64,000 bases of DNA, from contig NEWT02000026.1 of NCBI GenBank assembly GCA_002869925.2, forward strand, positions 61,586 to 125,585. The letters run 5' to 3'. Below are positions 59,107 to 64,000 of the stretch, piece by piece. A program made the position numbers and the translations under genes. The notes under the pieces were generated by a model. The model made no database searches, was not told where the DNA came from, and worked only from the letters and a program-made list of their open reading frames with translations. How positions within the stretch are numbered: position 1 is the first letter of the stretch; each line of letters starts with the position of its first letter. The stretch is from Nitrospira sp. CG24A. Its GTDB lineage: Bacteria; Nitrospirota; Nitrospiria; Nitrospirales; Nitrospiraceae.

Positions 59107-59532
59107 TCACAATCCATGCTGCGCCTTGTACTGCGCCAGGAGCTCGCTGACGCGGCGACGAAGGACGTTGTTCAGGACCACGCAGGGAATGGCGACCAGC
59201 AGCCCCGCCGCGGTGGCCTTGAGCGCGAGGCTTAGGCCGATCATGATCGATGCCACCGCCAATGTGCCGGATGTGCCCATCGTGTGAAACGTGAGCATAA
59301 TGCCGAGGACCGTCCCCAGCAGTCCGATATAGGGAGCATTGGCCGCGACGGTACCGATCACGACCAGCCTCCTCGTCAACGTGACCTCGCAGAGATCCAG
59401 TGTGGGAAACTGATGTATGTCTACCTGCCGGTAGAAGAGCCAGCGCTCCACCGCCACTCCTATGGCCCAGACACTCAATCCCAGCAAAAGCCCGATGACG
59501 CCATACTCAACAAGTTCTTTGAGTCCTTCCAT
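59107..59532 (-). CDS. exbB: ExbB/TolQ/MotA-family proton channel protein
   Basis: 141 residues with three membrane helices (YGVIGLLLGLSVWAIGVAVE, NAPYIGLLGTVLGIMLTF, ATAAGLLVAIPCVVLNNVL). The conserved segment APYIGLLGTVLGI and the AxxATAxGLxVAIP motif of ExbB are clear. It is short compared with E. coli ExbB (244 residues), like the compact ExbB forms. It should energise TonB-dependent receptors; no ExbD or TonB gene lies next to it in the window. It follows the HTH gene (59615-59794) by 82 bp. Confidence 0.85.
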   Translation of the reverse strand: MEGLKELVEYGVIGLLLGLSVWAIGVAVERWLFYRQVDIHQFPTLDLCEVTLTRRLVVIGTVAANAPYIGLLGTVLGIMLTFHTMGTSGTLAVASIMIGLSLALKATAAGLLVAIPCVVLNNVLRRRVSELLAQYKAQHGL

Positions 59533-59614
59533 CCAAACACACGGCCCTTTCTACAATTGCCGCACTCGATATCGCTGTTCGCCTCACTTTACCCGTTGCT
59601 TGTGCTAGCTGGCG

Positions 59615-59794
59615 TCAGTGATCGGTCCGATTCTCGGCAATCAGTTTATCGACCGAATTGCCGATCACGCGCAAGCTCTGCCTGCCGATTTTCGTGGCGC
59701 TCAACTTCCCTTCCTCCACCCACCGATAGACTGTCCAACGGCTGACGTTTAAGACTGCCGCCGCTTCATTGACCCGAAGCAATTGCTTATTCAT
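59615..59794 (-). CDS. Minimal excisionase-family HTH protein (59 residues)
   Basis: This ORF is below the track cutoff. It reads MNKQLLRVNEAAAVLNVSRW then TVYRWVEEGKLSATKIGRQS, LRVIGNSVDKLIAENRTDH. It is essentially a bare HTH/wing domain, the shortest of the three intact paralogues. It lies 119 bp after a TonB receptor gene and before ExbB on the same strand. As it contains only the DNA-binding fold, cooperative binding along repeated sites (as in phage Xis) is the likely mode; that is inference. Confidence 0.8.
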   Translation of the reverse strand: MNKQLLRVNEAAAVLNVSRWTVYRWVEEGKLSATKIGRQSLRVIGNSVDKLIAENRTDH

Positions 59795-59913
59795 CTTGCA
59801 CCTCGCTTTCTGTCGTCATCAGACTCATCCCATGAGTGATGAACACGTCCGGTGGATGAGGGCATCAAGGACGCCCTCATCCCCGCCCAGAACCATTTGC
59901 GTCGCCAGGCAAT

Positions 59914-62232
59914 TTAGAACAGCCCCACCGTCACCCCGCCATAGAATGCCCGGCCATAACCGGCGAAGAATACTGATTGGCCGGCGGCAGCACCGGCGGT
60001 TTCACCCCCGATGACCTGGCCGGATGCGGCGTATTTCTTATCTGCGATGTTATCCACCTCAATAAAGATCTTGGCAAAACGGAACCAGGAGTTGTTCAGC
60101 TCGAAATTCTTGTGAATGTTCACATTGGCGATCACATAGGAGGGGATACCGAACGTGTTGCTGTTGTTCAGGAAGTAGCTATTGTGATAACTGCCTTCAA
60201 CCCAGGCTCCCCATCCGGTCGGCCCATGGTCGTATGACACCTTGGAATTGAAGACGTCGGTCGGCACATTGGCCACATGTTTTCCATCTCGAGCCAAGGG
60301 TCCGGCAGCCGCATTCAGCTGATCAGAAAAATTGATGTACTTGGCGTTGATGTGGGTATAGGCCCCGGAGAATCGGAGGCCTGTCATCGGCCTCCAATCG
60401 TAAAAGAGTTCGATTCCTCGATATTGAGACGAATCGGCATTCACCGTGGCGGTGTTGCCCGGCGTGATGGTTTGCGTGATCAATTCATCTTTAAAGAAGG
60501 TCCAGAACCCGACGAGTTGAACCGTCAGGGTCTCGTGCAGCTTGGATTCGGTCCCGATCTCAAAGTTGGCATTCTTCTGCGGCTTCAGATTGAAATTCGT
60601 ACCTGGCAGTCCAGTGACGGGATCTCTCAGGACGTTGGCGAAACCAGGGATGCCATATCCAGTGGAGGCTCGAACCCAATGCCGATAGGCCTCCGTCGGC
60701 TTCCAAGTCAGCGACATTTCCGGAGCCCAGTTCGTGAAGGTTCGATCTGCGCTGCTGGGAGATGGAGGTCCGCCCCCCGCGGGTCCATAGTTAATCGCTT
60801 GCACGCTCAACATCGATTGCTCAAAGCCTAATCCCGCGGCAAGGGTCACTTTCGGCACAATCTCTAGTTCCTCCCGGAATCGGCCCCCGACGTTCCTGAT
60901 CGTCCCGCGCGAATTCTGAATGAGATTGCCTCTGGTACCTTTCCCGTCGGCCAAGTTCTGGAAGGTCTGGGCCTCTTGCTCCATGTTATTGAGAAAGAAG
61001 CCGACATTGCTCTGCAGCGGCATATCGAACAGATGCCCATCGTGCCGCAGGTGGGCGTAGTGCTTGAAGTTGGGATTGATGTTGTCGCTGATCTGGGTGA
61101 ACGTCTGATTGATGTCTTTGACGTCGTAGTCCGCTTCCAGCGTGAGGACCGTATTGGCATTGATTTGGCGCTCGTAGATGCCTCCGACAATCGTGCGCCG
61201 ATCGAGCCGGCGTTGCGCCAGCACCTCCGCATTCGTGGCTCCTATCCCGCCGGCCTGCCGATGATCGAACGTGAACTGCGCCTGTGTCAAACGGGTCGGG
61301 ACGAAGGTATCCAGCCAATTAGTGATGGCCTTAAAGTAGAAATTCTGCTTGTCGTCGATCTTGAATCGCAGATTCAGATTGATCGTTTGCGTACTGTAAT
61401 TGCTGTGCCTGATGAATCCGTCTTCCCCCACGTTGCTGGCAAAGAGGGAAACGTCGAGATTTTCATATTGTTGACCGACAGCGAGAGCTTCCTTGTGGTA
61501 CCCGAACGACCCTCCGCTCCCGAACATCTCGACTCCGTTGATATCGCTCCCGCGCCTCGTTCTAAAATGCACCATGCCGCCCAATGCGTAATTGTCGTAG
61601 AGAGATGATGAGGCTCCGCGAATCACTTCGGTGCTTCTCATAAACCAGGGATCGTGGATATCGAGCCGGGATAAGCCATCGGACTGTGTCTGGACAAATC
61701 CATCCTCGTAAAACTTAATGTCACGCGCGGCGAAGGTCGTCTTGGCGCCTTGGCCACGAATCATGATGCTGAAATCACGTGGTCCGTTCGCCTGGCGCAA
61801 GACGACGCCCGGGAGCGATTCCATCGACTCCTTCATCGTTCTGGTCGGCTGAGAATCCGTTTCCGAAGGAAGAGTCGACGACAACGAGAGCCCCTCAGGC
61901 CGCTTTTGGAAGCGCGTGCTCACAATACTCGTATCGCTCAACTCATATTCCGGCATGGCTCCGGTAACCTGCGCTTGCTCAGGCGACACTTTCTCAGTGA
62001 CCGTCTTAGGCTGCTCGGCTGGAGGCACGGTGCTCTCACGACCCTGCTTGAGATCCTCCAGCTCTTGCAAGATACCTTTGAGCTGTTCACGCAGTTGTTG
62101 CTCCCTCGATCCTTGCTGCACGGTCTCTACTGCGGCCGGCTCTTGTGCCAGCGCGACGTGATCCAGATCAACAGCGCCTCCGAGCGCTGCGACAGCCACA
62201 ATGAGATGCCTCACTCTCCTGAACGACACCAT
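59914..62232 (-). CDS. TonB-dependent outer-membrane receptor
   Basis: 772 residues from the ATG at 62232 (AAAGGAG upstream). Signal peptide about 1-29. A coiled-coil-like N-terminal extension (REQQLREQLKGILQELEDLK) precedes the plug (MKESMESLPGVVLRQANGPR, IMIRGQGAKTTFAARDIKFY). The barrel then ends YGGVTVGLF. The extension of about 100 residues before the plug is unusual and could contact the TonB-ExbB complex or a regulator. It follows BNR, TlpA and CxWxC genes on the same strand, a set parallel to the operon at 55118-58958. Confidence 0.88.
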   Translation of the reverse strand: MVSFRRVRHLIVAVAALGGAVDLDHVALAQEPAAVETVQQGSREQQLREQLKGILQELEDLKQGRESTVPPAEQPKTVTEKVSPEQAQVTGAMPEYELSDTSIVSTRFQKRPEGLSLSSTLPSETDSQPTRTMKESMESLPGVVLRQANGPRDFSIMIRGQGAKTTFAARDIKFYEDGFVQTQSDGLSRLDIHDPWFMRSTEVIRGASSSLYDNYALGGMVHFRTRRGSDINGVEMFGSGGSFGYHKEALAVGQQYENLDVSLFASNVGEDGFIRHSNYSTQTINLNLRFKIDDKQNFYFKAITNWLDTFVPTRLTQAQFTFDHRQAGGIGATNAEVLAQRRLDRRTIVGGIYERQINANTVLTLEADYDVKDINQTFTQISDNINPNFKHYAHLRHDGHLFDMPLQSNVGFFLNNMEQEAQTFQNLADGKGTRGNLIQNSRGTIRNVGGRFREELEIVPKVTLAAGLGFEQSMLSVQAINYGPAGGGPPSPSSADRTFTNWAPEMSLTWKPTEAYRHWVRASTGYGIPGFANVLRDPVTGLPGTNFNLKPQKNANFEIGTESKLHETLTVQLVGFWTFFKDELITQTITPGNTATVNADSSQYRGIELFYDWRPMTGLRFSGAYTHINAKYINFSDQLNAAAGPLARDGKHVANVPTDVFNSKVSYDHGPTGWGAWVEGSYHNSYFLNNSNTFGIPSYVIANVNIHKNFELNNSWFRFAKIFIEVDNIADKKYAASGQVIGGETAGAAAGQSVFFAGYGRAFYGGVTVGLF

Positions 62233-62355
62233 AGCCCGTACTCCTTTGTTATGATGAATGAAACAGGACAACCGCCTCCGTGCAGACGCAAGCCGCGCGA
62301 GCTGCAGCTCTGTCAGTGCAGGGAAATGTTTGACGAACGTTAGGTGGATGCGACT

Positions 62356-62664
62356 TTACGAATGAGGGGGTGCGCGGGACTGAGCTGACTGCCGGGAAAG
62401 AAGATGCGAGACGGAAGATTCGACCAACGGCAGCATCGACACAAGGTGAAGCGGCTGTGTCTGTGGTGTGATTATAGAAAAGTCGACGGTCGGATTGGCG
62501 TCGCAGGCCCAAGCGCAGAGAGAGGACTGCGTCGTTCCACCTGTATGATGATGGGATGAACGTGACTCGCTCTCGTGTGCAAAGAGACAAGCTAAGGCGC
62601 CGACCGAGAGCGTCAGGTATAGTGTCGCAAGAAGCAGAGCGGTCGGGACGAAACACTTCCTCAT
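62356..62664 (-). CDS. Small His-rich membrane protein with CxWxC motif (copy f)
   Basis: 102 residues. N-terminal helix (ALLLATLYLTLSVGALACLF), HESESRSSHHHTGGTTQ, LCAWACDA; the second hydrophobic stretch is weak. Its ATG overlaps the TlpA-like stop (ATGA). It stands between a TlpA-like thiol-redox protein and a TonB receptor. That coupling supports a role for the CxWxC cysteines in thiol or metal chemistry. Confidence 0.7.
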   Translation of the reverse strand: MRKCFVPTALLLATLYLTLSVGALACLFAHESESRSSHHHTGGTTQSSLCAWACDANPTVDFSIITPQTQPLHLVSMLPLVESSVSHLLSRQSAQSRAPPHS

Positions 62665-63197
62665 TTCCCGCTCTCCATGACGTGCCGCATCACCGCTATC
62701 GCCTCAGGGCTATCCCAGGCGCGAGGCCCCACCGCTCGTCCGACGAGCGCACCATCCCGTGCGATCACGATCGTGGTCGGGAGGCCGCGCACCATGAAGG
62801 ACCGTGACACTTCTTGATCTTCGTCGAACAGCACCGGCAAGCTGACTCCCAACTGAGAGAGGAAGTGGGCGATGCCTTGCCGCTGCAGATCCGTCGTCAC
62901 GGTCAACATGACAAAGTCTTTGAGGTCTAATTGCTGCTGCAATCGTGCAAGAGAAGGCATTTCTTCTTTGCAGGGCCCGCACCAGGTGGCCCAAAAGTTG
63001 ACGAGCACCACCTTTCCTGCCAACTCACTCGACTTCACGACCTTGCCGTCTAGCGTCGCGAGATCAAAGGGCGCCGCCATGCTCCCCGCGGGCAACCGGC
63101 TCATCTTGAGCGAGACAAATGGATCGCCGGCAAGTGTAGGACTAACCGCAATGATGCTCACAAGAGAGAGCGCCATTGCGATCACGGTATGTTTCAT
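62661..63197 (-). CDS. TlpA-family thiol-disulfide redox protein
   Basis: 178 residues from the ATG at 63197 (an ATG at 63209 is possible). Signal peptide about 1-20. Thioredoxin fold with VNFWATWCGPCKEEMPSLAR, the CGPC active site, and cis-Pro segment VRGLPTTIVI. It acts in the periplasm, reducing or oxidising thiols, typically for cytochrome c or copper-site maturation. Here it overlaps a CxWxC gene by 4 bp and follows a CxCC propeller gene, so the likely partners are those cysteine proteins. Confidence 0.87.
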   Translation of the reverse strand: MKHTVIAMALSLVSIIAVSPTLAGDPFVSLKMSRLPAGSMAAPFDLATLDGKVVKSSELAGKVVLVNFWATWCGPCKEEMPSLARLQQQLDLKDFVMLTVTTDLQRQGIAHFLSQLGVSLPVLFDEDQEVSRSFMVRGLPTTIVIARDGALVGRAVGPRAWDSPEAIAVMRHVMESGK

Positions 63198-63210
63198 TGA
63201 CGCCGGCATG

Positions 63211-64000
63211 TTACGGTTCTTGCTTCGCCAGGACTTTCATGGGTGGTAGTTGTACCGTTTGCACCACCATGCGATGAGCCGGCATTGCATGCTCCATCCA
63301 TGCCAAGACGGTGAGCCCTTTCGAATTCATCGAGAGGGTCGGCGTCTGGCCTTTCTTCTCATTTAATTTCTGCGGGGCGCTGAACGTCTGTCCACGGTCA
63401 AGAGATACGCTCATCACGATTTCCCGTCGGACAGGGGATTGTTCTTCCCAGACAAGAACGAGCCGCCCTTCAGGATCGACCGCCATTTGTGGATGATCCG
63501 GGAAGGTTCCCTTGGAGACGTTCAGTTTCTGCTTGGGAGAAAACGTCTCTCCTCGGTCGTCCGAATAGGCGAGAAACACCGCCGGGGTTTCATCGACGCC
63601 CTCGGTGTACCAGGCCACATAGAGCCGCCCGAGCCGATCCGTTCCGACTGAAGCGGGCCGATGTGGACAGCCAGGGAATACCCACTTGTCGTGACCCACG
63701 ATCACCGGTGAAGAAAAGGTATTCCCGCCGTCCGTGGAACGGGCGACCACTGTTTCGCGGATGTCGCCAGGGAGAACCTTGCGCCAGGCCAGGTAGAGGG
63801 TCCCGTCCGATCCGGTGGTGAGAGATGTCCGGCAACAGACACAGGTGTTGTCGTCCACTTTCAGGTTCTTCGCGACGGTGCGGCCGCGATCGGTTGAGCG
63901 AGTGACGAAGGTGCCGGATTCTTTCTTGCCTTCCCGTCCATCGATCCAGGCGACGTGTACGACGCCGTCAGGCGCAACGTGAATCGAGTCGAAACTGTGG
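63211..64000 (-). CDS. Secreted BNR/sialidase-like propeller with CxCC motif (partial, 5' end outside window)
   Basis: The frame runs to the window edge; the track start at 63858 is internal. It aligns with 57696-58958 along its length: VHVAWIDGREGKKESGTF, NLKVDDNTCVCCR, VFPGCPHRPASVGTDRLGRL, YVAWYTEGVDETP and Asp-box repeats (STDGGNTFSSPVIV, SLDRGQTFSAPQKL). The CxCC and FPGCPHR cysteines are kept. It heads, or nearly heads, an operon with TlpA-like, CxWxC, TonB receptor, HTH and ExbB genes. Confidence 0.8.
   Translation of the reverse strand, partial: HSFDSIHVAPDGVVHVAWIDGREGKKESGTFVTRSTDRGRTVAKNLKVDDNTCVCCRTSLTTGSDGTLYLAWRKVLPGDIRETVVARSTDGGNTFSSPVIVGHDKWVFPGCPHRPASVGTDRLGRLYVAWYTEGVDETPAVFLAYSDDRGETFSPKQKLNVSKGTFPDHPQMAVDPEGRLVLVWEEQSPVRREIVMSVSLDRGQTFSAPQKLNEKKGQTPTLSMNSKGLTVLAWMEHAMPAHRMVVQTVQLPPMKVLAKQEP

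Overview
The window is most likely from a Nitrospira-type bacterium (Nitrospirota). This is inferred from gene content, not from any RNA marker: a VPLPA/PEP-CTERM exosortase locus with many cargo genes, small CxxCH cytochromes including a P460-type protein, an SmbP-like small metal-binding protein, and moderately high GC. No tRNA, rRNA, CRISPR array or intact insertion sequence was seen.

Region 1 (about 0.5-1.75 kb) is a small minus-strand unit: a CxWxC/His-rich membrane protein, an HMA-like secreted protein and an excisionase-type HTH protein. Region 2 (1.8-14.2 kb, minus) is the core exosortase/exopolysaccharide operon: WecG-type transferase, exosortase fused to EpsI, WecA/MraY-type transferase, PrsT TPR lipoprotein, Wza-like export protein, beta-barrel, Wzz-like chain-length protein, BY-kinase and a GspA/ExeA-type ATPase. 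Region 3 (14.5-23.5 kb, minus) holds the variable sugar genes: three GT4 transferases, FkbM methyltransferase, flippase, GHL10-type hydrolase and O-antigen ligase/polymerase, plus a MITE-like element.

Region 4 (23.6-40 kb) is an array of eight exosortase cargo genes. With it come a fusion protein that joins a PEP-CTERM-like anchor to a pseudo-receiver and winged-helix DNA-binding domain, a membrane-anchored spermidine-synthase-like protein with two decayed copies, two MauG-like di-haem proteins, an S8-like secreted protein, and several small genes. A 16-bp motif (consensus TGTCACAYCTGKTGCA) recurs upstream of most of them.

Region 5 (41.9-64 kb) carries a pseudo-receiver, zinc ribbons, a TIGR03790-type protein and a set of minus-strand operons. 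These operons encode CxWxC/His-rich proteins, two TonB-dependent receptors, ExbB, TlpA, BNR and YncE-type propellers, SmbP, P460 and excisionase-type HTH proteins. Five of them, counting the one in region 1, share one promoter architecture: TAGACA, 17-18 bp, TATA-rich -10, with AGCA direct repeats at 9-10 bp spacing exactly 8 bp upstream of the -35.

The two strongest candidates for undescribed biology are (i) the sorting-signal/transcription-factor fusion that could report exosortase activity to DNA, together with the cargo-gene motif, and (ii) the CxWxC regulon, probably a metal or redox handling system, in which an Xis-like HTH protein may read helically phased direct repeats. All functional statements come from motif reading; no database search was run.
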